A DNA stretch of 64,000 bases from Microbacterium sp. YJN-G (GCF_015040615.1 NZ_CP060402.1:1-64000), one strand, 5' to 3'; shown: positions 8,769 to 17,977, counted from the first letter of the stretch. Notes: generated by a model not told the origin, from the sequence alone. Made by a program: numbers and translations.

Positions 8769-9724
8769 GCCAGACTCCCTGTGCGGCGCGGGCTGAGGAT
8801 GGTGGCGCCGAGCACGACGCCGAGGACGAGGACGAATCCGAAGGTGAACTGCACCAGGCTGGGCTGCACGCCCGTCGCGGTCAGCAGCTGCTGCATCAGG
8901 AAGAGCACCAGGGCGCCGAAGAAGGTGCCGAGCAGCCCGCCCTTGCCACCGCCCAGTGCCGTGCCGCCCAAGACGGCAGCGGCGAGTCCGAGAAGCGCGT
9001 AGGTGCTGGCGAGCGATGACTGCGATGACTGCAGCAGCGCCGACAGGGCGACACCGCCGACGCCTGCGAACAGCCCGCCGAGCGTGTATGCGAGGGTGCG
9101 CACGAGGGTGATGTTCACGCCAGAGCCGTACGCGGAGACGTCGCTCTCGCCGGTGGCGAGAAGATTGCTGACGTACGACGTGCGTCGCAGCAGGAACCAT
9201 GCGACGGCGACGATGCCGATCGTGATGGCGGCGCCAGGCACCCATCCGACGGATCGGGCGAGCGACGTCGACCAGTTCGCGCTCGCCGACACCGGGTTCT
9301 TCGAGACCGTGATCGACAGGCCGATCAGGATGAACAGCATGCCGGTCGATGCGACCACCGGATGCAGCCGCACCACCGTCACCAGCAGTCCGGTCGCCGT
9401 GCCGATCAGAGCAGAGCTGATCAGCAGCAGAGGTATGGCGGTGTACCAGTCGCCGAGGCCCGCAGGAAGCAGCACCGCGACGAACAGGCAGTTCACGAAG
9501 GTGGCGAGTGGGCCGACGGAGATATCGATCCCGCCGGACAGGATCGCCGGAGTCGAGGCGAAGCCGACCAGCACGAAAGGGGCGAGCGTCGCGAGCGTCG
9601 CCGGCAGCCGATCCGGTGCAAGGAAGGCGGGGCTCACGGCGAGATTCGCCGCGAGCAGGACGATCGCGAGCACACCGGCGAACGCCCAGGAGTGCCGCTG
9701 CAGCATCCGCAGCATCCCGCTCAT
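8765..9724 (-). CDS. Sugar-type (CUT2/RbsC-like) ABC transporter permease
   Basis: A 319-residue integral membrane protein with eight to ten hydrophobic helices. The family signature LSGGIDISVGPLATF is visible in the first third. It starts within the last codons of the ATP-binding gene (overlap 9721-9724) and ends overlapping the second permease, so all three are co-translated. The two permeases probably form a heterodimeric channel. The solute-binding lipoprotein is encoded divergently at 11354. Confidence 0.88.
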   Translation of the reverse strand: MSGMLRMLQRHSWAFAGVLAIVLLAANLAVSPAFLAPDRLPATLATLAPFVLVGFASTPAILSGGIDISVGPLATFVNCLFVAVLLPAGLGDWYTAIPLLLISSALIGTATGLLVTVVRLHPVVASTGMLFILIGLSITVSKNPVSASANWSTSLARSVGWVPGAAITIGIVAVAWFLLRRTSYVSNLLATGESDVSAYGSGVNITLVRTLAYTLGGLFAGVGGVALSALLQSSQSSLASTYALLGLAAAVLGGTALGGGKGGLLGTFFGALVLFLMQQLLTATGVQPSLVQFTFGFVLVLGVVLGATILSPRRTGSLA

Positions 9725-11226
9725 GCCGCCATCCCCATCCGCTGGCCGAAGTACGCGGCGACGACGGTCTCGGTGGTGAGGTCCGCACGGGGGATCTCGG
9801 CGAACAGATCCTGGTCGCGGAACACGATGACGCGGTCGACGAGCTCGACGAGCTCGTCGACCTCGCTCGAGAGCATGACGACGCTCATGCCGTCGGCGCA
9901 GAGTCGTTCCAGAGTCGCGTAGATCTCGCGTTTGGTCATGATGTCGACTCCGCGGGTGGGATCGTTCAGCACAAGCACCTTTGGGTCGGTGGCGAGCCAG
10001 CGTGCCAGCATCACCTTCTGCTGGCTGCCGCCGGACAGGCTCGAGATCGGATCTCTCGCCGAACCCAGCCGGATGCTCATGGATCGCACGAACTCCGCGA
10101 AGCGCGCCGACATCCGTCCGGTGCTCAGCAGCGCACCGCGGCGGTCCTGAGCGAACGTCGGGAGAGCGAAGTTCTCGACGATCGACATCGGTTCGAACAG
10201 CGATTCCCCGCGCCGCTCACGCGGCAGGTAGGCGACACCCAGTTTGCCGCCGTTGCCTGACCTCACGTCGATGTCAGGGCTGAGTACGCGGGTCACGGTG
10301 CCATCCCCCGCGGTGACGCCCGCGAGGCGCTTGAGGAACGCGTCCTGACCGTGGCCTTCGAGCCCGGCCACGCCGACGAGCTCGCCGGCGCGCAGGGCGA
10401 AGTCGATGGGGGCGGAGTGCGCCGACAGCCGAACACCCTCTGTGCGCAGCGTGACGTCGCCGAGCTCGCGGTGCCGATCCGTGCGCTCGAACTGTCCCGA
10501 CGCACCGGTCATGTCGGCGACGAGGCGCTCGACGCTGACTTCGTCGCGGTTCACCGTCGACACGGTGCGACCCGAACGCAGCACGCTCACGCGGTCGGAC
10601 ACCTCGAGGACTTCATCCATCCGGTGCGAGATGAACAGGATGCTGACGCTCTCGTCGGCCAGGCGGCGCATCTCGGCGAACAATCGGTCGCGGGTGAGCA
10701 CATCCAGAGCCGCAGTGGACTCGTCGAGAACCAGCGCCCGAGGGTCGCGCACGAGTGCGCGCGCGATGCAGACCGCCTGGCGCTCGGAGAGGGAGAGCAG
10801 GCCGGCGGGCATGTCGAGGTCGATGCCGTCGACGAGCCTGCCGAGGGTCTCGGCGGCGATCCGGCGCTGCGCGGCGGCGCTGCGACGTCGGCGGAAGACC
10901 CCGTCGGAGCCGAGCCAGATGTTCTGCAGAACGGACTGGCTGGCGGCGGTCAGCACTTCCTGGAACACCACGGCGATCCCATGGCGGGCGGCGTGGCGCG
11001 GGCTCGCCAGCGCGAGCTCGGTGCCGTCCAGCGTGAACACGCCGCCGTCGGGACGGTGCGCCCCGCCGATGATCTTGACCAGGGTGGATTTGCCGGAGCC
11101 GTTCTCGCCGAGAAGCGTATGGATTTCGCCGGGCGCGACGTCCAGCCTGGCCTCGACAAGGGCGCGGGTGGCCCCGAATCTCTTGCTCACGTCGGCCAGA
11201 TGAAGGCCGTCGCGGGTATGGGGCAT
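9721..11226 (-). CDS. Sugar-type ABC transporter ATP-binding protein, two ATPase domains
   Basis: A fused double ATPase of 501 residues like RbsA/MglA. The N-terminal half has the Walker A GENGSGKST and the signature LSLSERQAV; the C-terminal half has LSGGSQQKVMLARWL and lacks a good second Walker A, which is usual for this family. Start ATG 11226 follows an AGGAG on the minus strand. It is the first gene of the permease operon and diverges from the binding-protein gene across a 127-bp promoter region that carries a candidate operator. Confidence 0.9.
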   Translation of the reverse strand: MPHTRDGLHLADVSKRFGATRALVEARLDVAPGEIHTLLGENGSGKSTLVKIIGGAHRPDGGVFTLDGTELALASPRHAARHGIAVVFQEVLTAASQSVLQNIWLGSDGVFRRRRSAAAQRRIAAETLGRLVDGIDLDMPAGLLSLSERQAVCIARALVRDPRALVLDESTAALDVLTRDRLFAEMRRLADESVSILFISHRMDEVLEVSDRVSVLRSGRTVSTVNRDEVSVERLVADMTGASGQFERTDRHRELGDVTLRTEGVRLSAHSAPIDFALRAGELVGVAGLEGHGQDAFLKRLAGVTAGDGTVTRVLSPDIDVRSGNGGKLGVAYLPRERRGESLFEPMSIVENFALPTFAQDRRGALLSTGRMSARFAEFVRSMSIRLGSARDPISSLSGGSQQKVMLARWLATDPKVLVLNDPTRGVDIMTKREIYATLERLCADGMSVVMLSSEVDELVELVDRVIVFRDQDLFAEIPRADLTTETVVAAYFGQRMGMAA

Positions 11227-11278
11227 CTCGGATCTCCTCGGTGAGCGTGGGAACGCAGCATCGCGTGCCACATTCAAA

Positions 11279-11308
11279 ACTAGACGAACCGTATCGAATG
11301 TGTCTAGT
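11279..11308. promoter_or_regulatory. Divergent promoter region with inverted repeat and motif copy B
   Basis: ACTAGAC (11279-11285) and GTCTAGT (11302-11308) form a perfect 7-bp inverted repeat spaced by 16 nt. On the reverse strand, 11299-11279 reads as copy B of the shared motif, with ATTCGATACGGTTCG at its core. Its location between the ATPase operon and the solute-binding gene allows one regulator to control both. Confidence 0.55.
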
Positions 11309-11353
11309 CTGGCCCTGCGCAACGATGCGCTTACCCGATGAGGAGCTTGAAAA

Positions 11354-12610
11354 ATGGTGAAGCCCACTCGCTTCCGCCGCTACGGGGCCACAGCTGTGGC
11401 CTTCGTCGCTCTCGGAGTGCTGACCCTCGCAGGATGCTCGGCCCCGGCCGACGGTGACCAGAACGCCGGGAACGGCACGAGTCCTGCCGCCGGCAGCTGC
11501 GGTGCTGTGCCGCAGGTCGGTGCAAACGACCCCGACGGCCTGCTCGACGACTTCTCCGCCGAGATCAAGGACGGGTACAACGGTTACCCGTTCGAACTCC
11601 AGAAGTCGGCGTGGGCCGACTGGAAGTCCGAGAAGACCGGCGGCTTCACGGCCGCTATCGTGGGGCAGGCTCCTGCAGCCCCGTTCATCGCCGTGTACCA
11701 GGAGACCCTCGCGAAGGCACTGGAGGACGCCGGCGTCGACGTGATCCTGAACGTCGCGCCCAATGACCCGACCGACGTGCCCGGGCAGCTCCAGCAGTTC
11801 GGCCAGGCGATCTCACTCAAGCCAGACATCATCTTCTTCAATCCGGGCGCGCCGGAGCCCGCGATCGATCTCGTCGACGAGGCCCACGACGCCGGCATCC
11901 CGGTCGTCTCGGTTGTCGTGCCGATCGACAGCCCCAACGCGATCTCGGTGACATATAACGCCGTGCTGCAGTCGATGACCACGGCATCGGGCGTGTTCGA
12001 GTCGATCGGCGGCTCTGGATCAGTACTCGAGGTGACCGGAGTGCCCGGCATCCCGGTCCAGGCCTTCTGGGACGCCGGTAGGGACTACGCGCTCGCCGAA
12101 TGCCCGGACATCGACGTCGTCGGCTCGGTGCAGGGGCTCTTCCAGCCGCCGCTCGCGCAACAGGCGGTCGTGCAGTACCTCGCCTCGAACCCGGCGGGGG
12201 TGGATGCCGTCATCCAGGCGGGCACCATGGGCTGGGCGATCCGCGATGCGTTCGCCCAGGCCGGGCAGCCGGTACCGCCGATCCAGGACGTCGGTGCGTC
12301 GCAGGGCATGGCCGCGTATGCCGCTGCCAACCCCGATTACCCGTACTTCGGCACGGCGACCCCGCCCATCGCGATGGCGAAGATGGCCGCGCAGGTCGGT
12401 GTGAAGGTGCTCGCGGGGGCGGGGCCCAAGCTCAACCACGTCGTGTGGGCGCCGTACGTCGTGAATGACGACAACCTTGCGGACGTCGTCGATGGCTCGT
12501 GGGCCGAGGGTGACGGCACGGACCTCGCTCCGGACGGGGTGTACTTCACCGACGAGCAGACCGCCGAATTCTTCACGAACCCGGCGAACGGGCCGCAGAG
12601 CGCGAACTGA
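11354..12610 (+). CDS. Solute-binding lipoprotein of the sugar-type ABC importer
   Basis: A secreted 418-residue binding protein. A basic N-terminus, a hydrophobic stretch and the lipobox LAGC (Cys near residue 28) indicate a lipoprotein signal, followed by a Ser/Gly/Asn-rich linker. The body resembles periplasmic-binding-protein family 4 proteins of CUT2 systems. It is transcribed divergently from the ATPase/permease genes, so the importer is complete. The ligand is unknown; context favours an aromatic or related compound over a sugar. A stem-loop follows the gene. Confidence 0.87.
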   Translation: MVKPTRFRRYGATAVAFVALGVLTLAGCSAPADGDQNAGNGTSPAAGSCGAVPQVGANDPDGLLDDFSAEIKDGYNGYPFELQKSAWADWKSEKTGGFTAAIVGQAPAAPFIAVYQETLAKALEDAGVDVILNVAPNDPTDVPGQLQQFGQAISLKPDIIFFNPGAPEPAIDLVDEAHDAGIPVVSVVVPIDSPNAISVTYNAVLQSMTTASGVFESIGGSGSVLEVTGVPGIPVQAFWDAGRDYALAECPDIDVVGSVQGLFQPPLAQQAVVQYLASNPAGVDAVIQAGTMGWAIRDAFAQAGQPVPPIQDVGASQGMAAYAAANPDYPYFGTATPPIAMAKMAAQVGVKVLAGAGPKLNHVVWAPYVVNDDNLADVVDGSWAEGDGTDLAPDGVYFTDEQTAEFFTNPANGPQSAN

Positions 12611-12615
12611 CGCGC

Positions 12616-12644
12616 GGGGGTGGGTCGCCGTGCGGCCCGCCCCC
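12616..12644 (+). terminator. Stem-loop after the binding-protein gene
   Basis: GGGGGTGGG (12616-12624) pairs with CCCGCCCCC (12636-12644) with one G-T pair, and the loop can fold further through CGCC/GGC. It starts six bases after the stop and separates the binding protein from the AraC-type gene. Confidence 0.55.
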
Positions 12645-12685
12645 GACGCTCGTGCTTGGCGAGTGGCAGTCGAAGGGACTCGACG

Positions 12686-13615
12686 ATGTCGATGATGCTC
12701 GACACCAGAGCGGTGTCGCCGACGGAGCGGACCGATTACTGGGCGGCCGGCATCGCGGAGCACTATTTCCCGATGCGCGTCGAGTCATTCGGCTCGGCGA
12801 CTTTCGATGCCCGACTGGCGGGTGGGGCAATCGGGCCCCTTTTCGTGCGTTCGATCAGCGGCCCGCCGCATCGTGTCGCGCGTACGCGCGGCATGATCGC
12901 TTCGGCCGACCCCGAGAACATCCTGCTCTACCTGCTGCGCCGCGGATGCTGCATCGTCGAGCAGGATGGACGGTCGTGCGAATTGCGTGCCGGTGATCTC
13001 GCGGTGCAGGACACCTCGCGACCATCGTCGTTCGAGGCGCCGGTGGACTTCGACGTGATGGTCGTGAGCTTCCCCCGCTGGATGCTGGGCGGCCGCGCCG
13101 ACGCCATCGCCGCGCGTGCCGCGGAGCGTGTGCACGGCGGTCGCGATCCTGTGCTCAGGCTCGCGGCTTCGCTGTTCTCTGGCGCAGGCATATTGGCCGA
13201 GGGTCCGGGGCTGAACGACGGCGACGGCGACGTCGTCGCCGACATGCTGCTCCCGGCGATGCTGAACTTGTTTCGGCGTAGTGACGACGCGGCCTCAGCA
13301 TCCGATGCTCTTGCGGCCCGGATGCGGCGTTACGCACTCGAGCACCTGAGGGACGCCGATCTCGGTCCGGCGCGCATCGCCGGCGCGCACCATGTGTCGA
13401 CCCGACTCGTGCACAAGCAGTTCGCAACCGCCGGCGGCGTGTCTGCGTGGATCCGGCAGCAGCGGTTGGAAGCGGCTGCGGAGGAACTGCGCAGCACCGA
13501 CCACCCGGTCTCCGAGGTCGCATCGCGATGGGGTTACCGCGATCCGGCGAGCTTCGCACGCGCCTTCCGTCGAGCATGGGGGCAGTCGCCCGGCCAGGTG
13601 CGCGCAGCCGGTTGA
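12686..13615 (+). CDS. AraC-family transcriptional regulator
   Basis: A 309-residue regulator with an N-terminal cupin-like ligand-binding domain (about residues 20-180) and a C-terminal AraC double HTH (about 200-309; WIRQQRLEAAAEELRS, VSEVASRWGYRDPASFARAF). The layout matches the AraC-binding-domain-like regulators of amine and aromatic catabolism (FeaR type). I chose ATG 12686, preceded by a GAAGGGA site. It lies between the importer and the convergent oxidase gene, so it may activate either of them. No operator is identified for it. Confidence 0.85.
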   Translation: MSMMLDTRAVSPTERTDYWAAGIAEHYFPMRVESFGSATFDARLAGGAIGPLFVRSISGPPHRVARTRGMIASADPENILLYLLRRGCCIVEQDGRSCELRAGDLAVQDTSRPSSFEAPVDFDVMVVSFPRWMLGGRADAIAARAAERVHGGRDPVLRLAASLFSGAGILAEGPGLNDGDGDVVADMLLPAMLNLFRRSDDAASASDALAARMRRYALEHLRDADLGPARIAGAHHVSTRLVHKQFATAGGVSAWIRQQRLEAAAEELRSTDHPVSEVASRWGYRDPASFARAFRRAWGQSPGQVRAAG

Positions 13616-13646
13616 GTCCACTTCGGCGGGATGAGTACGTGTCGCC

Positions 13647-13685
13647 CGTGAATGTGCCCGGGGCGCAGCCCCGGGCACATTCACG
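13647..13685. terminator. Bidirectional terminator with an 18-bp perfect stem
   Basis: CGTGAATGTGCCCGGGGC (13647-13664) is followed by a GCA loop and its exact complement (13668-13685). It lies between the convergent AraC and oxidase genes and should terminate both. Confidence 0.85.
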
Positions 13686-13698
13686 TCATCGCGAAGAT

Positions 13699-15306
13699 TC
13701 AGCGCTGCGGGTAGCCCTCCGCACGCAGCCGGGAACCCCAGATGCCCGACTTGCCGGGGGCGATGATGCCGTTGGGGTCGAGGGTGTCCTTCAGCGTCTC
13801 GTTCAGGCGCAGCTGCGCGTGGTCGTTGAACCCGAACTGATCCATCGCGACGTCGGCGAAGTACGGGTGCGCACGGTACTCGCCGTAGCCCATCTTGCCG
13901 GCCACCTCGACCATGTGCTTGGCGTGCTCGTACGCGCGGCGTACCTGGTCGGGGTTCTTGGTGTCGAACGGGATGACGTTGATGAAGGTCGTCGATCGCG
14001 CGTTGATCGGCAGCATCCCGCCGAGGTAGTCCAGGCCCGCCTCGTGACACAGCGACCGGAACAGCTCCTGCGCCTTGCGCGCGTGCGCGGCCGTCAGCGG
14101 AATCACGGGCGAGAAGTCGACGTGACCTCCCTCATCGCCTCCTGACCAGCCGGCCATCTTGTACAGATCCAGGCTGGGCACGCCGATCTGCACTCGTTCG
14201 TGCGGGTTCGGCAGCGTCTCCCACGCATCCGCGCCGTGCTTCTCTCCGAACACCGAGACCGAGGGGATCGACTCGAACCGCTTCTTGAGCTTCGCGAAGT
14301 TGTGATCCACGACCGCCTCATCGCCGTACAGGGCGAATCGCATCATCCATCGGCCGAGACCGAGGTCCTTCGCGATGCGATCGATGACCTCCTCGGGAAT
14401 CGGCCCGTCGCCGTCGTACCAGTCCGAGCGTGCGCTGAGCATCGACGCCATGCACAGGGTGTTCGACAGCTGTGGGCGCATGTCGATCGTGCCGTCGAGC
14501 ATCAGGGAGCGCAGGGCGTCGACCACCGCCGGCATCTGAGCGTCATCCCATAGCTGCAGCCATAGTGGCATGTAGACCTCGGGCTTCGGCATCAGCCAGT
14601 AGCCCATCTTCGTGACGATGCCGAAGTTGGACTGCATGAACAACTCGGTGGTGGTCGGACCGAGGCCGCGCTTGTACAGCGGCCAGGTCGGATTGTCGTC
14701 CATACCGCCGGAACCCGTGCGATACAGCTCGCCGTTCGGCAGTACGACCTCGAAGCCGCAGTGCGCAGCCTGATCGATCGAGTTCGGCATGTACGTCAGG
14801 CCGTGCTCGAGTGTGTTCGAGACGACGCCACCCCAGCCGATGTCGACGATGGATGCCGCGAGGTCGTGCCCTCCTGCCTCGATCGCGTCGTGCAGGTCGA
14901 ACCAGCTGACGCCGGGTTCGACCATCGCATAGCCGAGCTCGGGGTCGATATCGACCTTCGTCATCTCCTTGAACGACACCATGACCGCCCCCGGCACCCA
15001 GGGGGCAGCGCCGCCGTAGCCGTTGTTCTTGCCGCGGGCGATCGGCCAGAGCGGAACGCGATACCGGTTCGCGATGCGGACGACGGCCTGAACATCTTCG
15101 GTGCTTCGCGGGCTGACGACCGCCGAGGGGAGGGACGTCGCGGTGCCGGGCACCTGGAAAGGGTCTTGGAAGTCCTGCAGCACCGCCTCCTCGGTGCTCA
15201 CCTTCTCGTCGCCGATCGCGGTCGCGAACGCGGCGATGGCTTGATCCAGTTCTGTGCGGGTCACGCCGGGAGGCGTCGGCCGCTGGGGGGACGTTTCGAT
15301 GGACAT
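13699..15306 (-). CDS. FAD-linked phenol oxidase of the vanillyl-alcohol oxidase family
   Basis: Oxidises or hydroxylates the para-side chain of a phenol. The 535-residue protein has the FAD-binding domain (IARGKNNGYGGAAPW; DIGWGGVVSNTLEHG) and cap domain of the VAO/4-cresol dehydrogenase group and closely resembles what I recall of eugenol oxidase. A GGHVDFSP segment matches the place of the covalent-FAD histidine in that enzyme. The C-terminal LDPNGIIAPGKSGIW is diagnostic. The ATG at 15306 has AGGA upstream. It is monocistronic and divergent from the dehydrogenase at 15484. It probably carries out an entry step of the catabolic route. Confidence 0.87.
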   Translation of the reverse strand: MSIETSPQRPTPPGVTRTELDQAIAAFATAIGDEKVSTEEAVLQDFQDPFQVPGTATSLPSAVVSPRSTEDVQAVVRIANRYRVPLWPIARGKNNGYGGAAPWVPGAVMVSFKEMTKVDIDPELGYAMVEPGVSWFDLHDAIEAGGHDLAASIVDIGWGGVVSNTLEHGLTYMPNSIDQAAHCGFEVVLPNGELYRTGSGGMDDNPTWPLYKRGLGPTTTELFMQSNFGIVTKMGYWLMPKPEVYMPLWLQLWDDAQMPAVVDALRSLMLDGTIDMRPQLSNTLCMASMLSARSDWYDGDGPIPEEVIDRIAKDLGLGRWMMRFALYGDEAVVDHNFAKLKKRFESIPSVSVFGEKHGADAWETLPNPHERVQIGVPSLDLYKMAGWSGGDEGGHVDFSPVIPLTAAHARKAQELFRSLCHEAGLDYLGGMLPINARSTTFINVIPFDTKNPDQVRRAYEHAKHMVEVAGKMGYGEYRAHPYFADVAMDQFGFNDHAQLRLNETLKDTLDPNGIIAPGKSGIWGSRLRAEGYPQR

Positions 15307-15373
15307 GGTTCCTCGTCTCTTCCTTGAGCAGGGATCGGGTGTGCTCCGTTCTAGCCCTGACCGCTTCGCGGGC

Positions 15374-15427
15374 GGCCGGAATGTGCCGTGCCTGCACGAG
15401 GGCGTGCATTCACGGCACACTCCGGCC
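15374..15427. repeat. Long imperfect inverted repeat between divergent genes
   Basis: A 17-nt arm (15374-15390, starting GGCCGGAATG) pairs with 15411-15427 with a single mismatch. The 20-nt spacer contains a second stem, TGCAC (15393-15397) with GTGCA (15404-15408). It lies in the promoter region between the oxidase (minus) and dehydrogenase (plus) genes. It may be a terminator-like insulator, a cruciform or a double operator. Confidence 0.6.
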
Positions 15428-15483
15428 GCGAACGCGGACGGCCGTGGTGTGCTGACGTCACGGATCAGCGAAAGGAGACGACG

Positions 15484-16257
15484 ATGACCGAAGGTCGCCT
15501 GGCAGGCAAGGTGGTGCTGTTGACCGGCGTCGGCAGTGGGATGGGACGCGTGACCGCGCAGCTCTTCGCGCGCGAGGGGGCGACGGTCGTCGGCTGCACG
15601 CTCGATGCCGCGGATGCCACGGAGACGGCGCGACTGGTAAAGGAGCAGGGCGGCGAGATCGACGTTGCGGCTTTCGACCTGGCCGATCGCGCAGAAGTCC
15701 AGCGCTGGATCGACGCGGCGGCACAGCGATACGGCCGCATCGATGTGCTCTACAACAACGCCAGCGCCCCGCGTTTCGCACCCTTCGCCACCCAGTCTCC
15801 CGAAGACTATGCGTTCACCATCCGCAACGAGCTCGACATCGTGTGGCACGCCACGCAGATCGCCTGGCCGCACCTGGCCCGCACTGGCGGGGCCGTCGTC
15901 AACATCGGCTCCGGGGCGGCTCATCAGGGAGTGCGATCGCTGCCTCAGGCCGCGCACGCGGCGGCAAAGGGTGCGGTGGTCGCCATGACTCGTCAGCTGG
16001 CCGCGGAGGGGATAGCCGTCGGCATCCGCATCAACTCGGTGAGCCCTGGCGTCATCGGAACTCCCCCGATACAGGCGATGTACCGCGAGCTCGGTGCGGA
16101 TGCTCCGGTGGCGTCGATCGTTTCACGTACGATCGACGGCCGACCGGGCGAGCCGATCGCCGTCGCGTATGCCGGGCTGTACCTGGCCTCCGACGAGTCC
16201 GCCTGGGTGACCGGGATCGACATCTCCGTGGACGGTGGGGCGAGCGCGACCATGTGA
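15484..16257 (+). CDS. Short-chain dehydrogenase/reductase with an altered active site
   Basis: A 257-residue classical SDR: TGVGSGMG (residues 14-21) binds NAD(P), NNAS begins at 91, and Ser143 is in place. The catalytic YxxxK motif, however, reads HAAAK (158-162), with His replacing the Tyr; the codon is CAC at 15955-15957. The protein may be a poor dehydrogenase, may use another general acid, or may catalyse something else. The start ATG follows GAAAGGAG. It diverges from the phenol oxidase gene, and the fumarylacetoacetate-hydrolase operon lies downstream. Confidence 0.85.
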   Translation: MTEGRLAGKVVLLTGVGSGMGRVTAQLFAREGATVVGCTLDAADATETARLVKEQGGEIDVAAFDLADRAEVQRWIDAAAQRYGRIDVLYNNASAPRFAPFATQSPEDYAFTIRNELDIVWHATQIAWPHLARTGGAVVNIGSGAAHQGVRSLPQAAHAAAKGAVVAMTRQLAAEGIAVGIRINSVSPGVIGTPPIQAMYRELGADAPVASIVSRTIDGRPGEPIAVAYAGLYLASDESAWVTGIDISVDGGASATM

Positions 16258-16298
16258 CGCGACCCGTTCGTGTGACGCGTCGGCATCTTCCTTCCGAG

Positions 16299-16329
16299 TT
16301 GACATTCGATACTGTTCGTATCGTATTCT
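16299..16329 (+). promoter_or_regulatory. Promoter with motif copy C in front of the hydrolase operon
   Basis: TTGACA at 16299-16304 is a -35-like box and TATTCT at 16324-16329 a weak -10 at a long 19-nt spacing. Motif copy C (16304-16324) lies between them and contains a perfect palindrome, CGATAC (16307-16312) and GTATCG (16318-16323). This placement suits repression of the operon starting at 16362. Confidence 0.55.
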
Positions 16330-16361
16330 TAAGTGAAGCAGTGAACCGAAGGAGGTCCACC

Positions 16362-17369
16362 ATGAAACTCGGACGCATCGTCGTCGACGGCCCGGACGGC
16401 CGTGAGATCCGTGTCGTCGCCGCACAGCCCGAAGCCGGACGCGTCATCGATCTGCGCAAGGCGCACGCGCTGCGCCTGCAGCGCTGCGGCGCAACCGTCG
16501 ATGCCGCGCGGCGCCTCGCGGGTGCCGCGTTCAGCGACCTGACCGAGGGCATCTCGCTCGGCGACTTCTTCCTCGACGCCGCGCACCACGCCCTCGACGC
16601 CGCCGACGACGCCTCCCTCGCGATAGACGAGGTCACCTGGACGGCCGCGCTGAAGCCCCCGGTGATCCGCGACTCGCTGACGTTCAACGGGCACATCAAG
16701 AACTTCTTCGGCAACGTGATGAAGACGCTGCCTGCCCGTGCGGTCTACGAACGGCCCGGGTATTTCAAGGGCACGACGTCGACGATCTTCGGCCACGACG
16801 AGACCATCCCGTTCCCCAGCTTCACGGAGCAGCTCGACTACGAGTTGGAGATCGGATACGTCATCGGCAGGTCGGGCCGAAACGTGTCGCCCGAGGACGC
16901 CTGGCAGCACGTCTTCGGCATCACGATCTTCAACGACTGGAGCCTGCGCGACGTGCAGAAGCTGGAGTCTCCGATCGGCATGGGCGCGCAGCACTCGAAG
17001 GACTTCGCATACGGCATCGGGCCGTGGATCACGACGCTGGACGAGATCCCCTCGATCATCGGACTCACAGGTCAGGTGCGCGTGAACGGCGAGGTGTGGT
17101 CGGACACGCGAGTGGAGGACTTCATCTGGACGCCGGAAGAGACCGTCGCCTACGCCTCGCAGCTCAACGGCATCCAGCCGGGCGACCTGATCGGCTCGGG
17201 GACCATGGCGTTCGGGGCGGGGGTCGAGCTCGGTCGGTTCCTGCAGCCGGGCGACGTGCTCGAGCTCGAGCTCGAGGGTGTCGGCACTCTGCGCAACCGC
17301 ATCGCGGCCGAGAAGGAGTCCCCCTCCTGGTGGCCCACCCCCCGGCCCTACCCGTTCGAGGAGGCCTGA
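16362..17369 (+). CDS. Fumarylacetoacetate hydrolase family protein
   Basis: A 335-residue FAH-fold hydrolase that should split a carbon-carbon bond of a ring-cleavage product. The metal-binding segment DYELEIGYVIG and the FNDWSLRDVQ region are typical, and the GDLIGSGTMAFGAG loop is near the C-terminus. GGAGG at 16351-16355 supports ATG 16362. It leads an operon with a cupin and an acetoacetate-CoA ligase, which suggests acetoacetate as one product. A second family member is at 20747. Confidence 0.87.
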   Translation: MKLGRIVVDGPDGREIRVVAAQPEAGRVIDLRKAHALRLQRCGATVDAARRLAGAAFSDLTEGISLGDFFLDAAHHALDAADDASLAIDEVTWTAALKPPVIRDSLTFNGHIKNFFGNVMKTLPARAVYERPGYFKGTTSTIFGHDETIPFPSFTEQLDYELEIGYVIGRSGRNVSPEDAWQHVFGITIFNDWSLRDVQKLESPIGMGAQHSKDFAYGIGPWITTLDEIPSIIGLTGQVRVNGEVWSDTRVEDFIWTPEETVAYASQLNGIQPGDLIGSGTMAFGAGVELGRFLQPGDVLELELEGVGTLRNRIAAEKESPSWWPTPRPYPFEEA

Positions 17370-17371
17370 CT

Positions 17372-17977
17372 ATGGCGCGCAAGCCCGTCCGCCGTGTCGT
17401 CACCGGCCACGATGATCAGGGACGTGCTGTAATTCTGTTCGACGATGCCGATGCGCCGAACAGTTTCAGCTCCGACAGCATTCCGGGATTCGGGGCGACC
17501 GTCGCCTGGTTCACCCCGGCGGGTGCTGTCGATCACGTGACGGACGTCGACCCGGCGCCTGCCGGCGCCCAGATCGACTTTCCGGCGGTGGGGGAGACGG
17601 TCGTGCGCATCGCGGACTTCCCGCCGGATGCGGTGTACCCGACGAACGCCGGCGACGCCGTGTTCGACGAGATCGGCGCGCACGAGGAGCGCGAGGCCGG
17701 TGAGGAGCACAGCGCCGGCAAGCACTTCTGGTTCCACCGGACGGAGTCGATCGACTACGCCGTCGTGCTCGAAGGCGAGATCACATTGCTCGTCGACGAG
17801 GGCGAGGTCACCATGCGTGCCGGAGATGTCGCCGTGCAGCGTGCGACTGCGCACGCCTGGTCGAACCGCACCGACCGTACGGCACGGATGCTGTTCGTAC
17901 TGGTCGGCACCGACCCGATCGCTCCGAGCGAGATCGCTTTGGCGCGCACTGAGGCGAAAGCGGTGGAACCGGCGTGA
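17372..17977 (+). CDS. Cupin-domain protein
   Basis: A 201-residue protein whose C-terminal half (about 110-180) is a cupin beta-barrel (HFWFHRTESIDYAVVLEGE; MRAGDVAVQRATAHAWSNRT). It starts 2 bases after the hydrolase stop and its own stop overlaps the next GTG (GTGA at 17974-17977). Family proteins include dioxygenases, isomerases and small-molecule sensors. Possible metal-binding His residues are present in both motifs, but the reaction is unknown. Operon position suggests a step around ring-product processing. Confidence 0.75.
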   Translation: MARKPVRRVVTGHDDQGRAVILFDDADAPNSFSSDSIPGFGATVAWFTPAGAVDHVTDVDPAPAGAQIDFPAVGETVVRIADFPPDAVYPTNAGDAVFDEIGAHEEREAGEEHSAGKHFWFHRTESIDYAVVLEGEITLLVDEGEVTMRAGDVAVQRATAHAWSNRTDRTARMLFVLVGTDPIAPSEIALARTEAKAVEPA

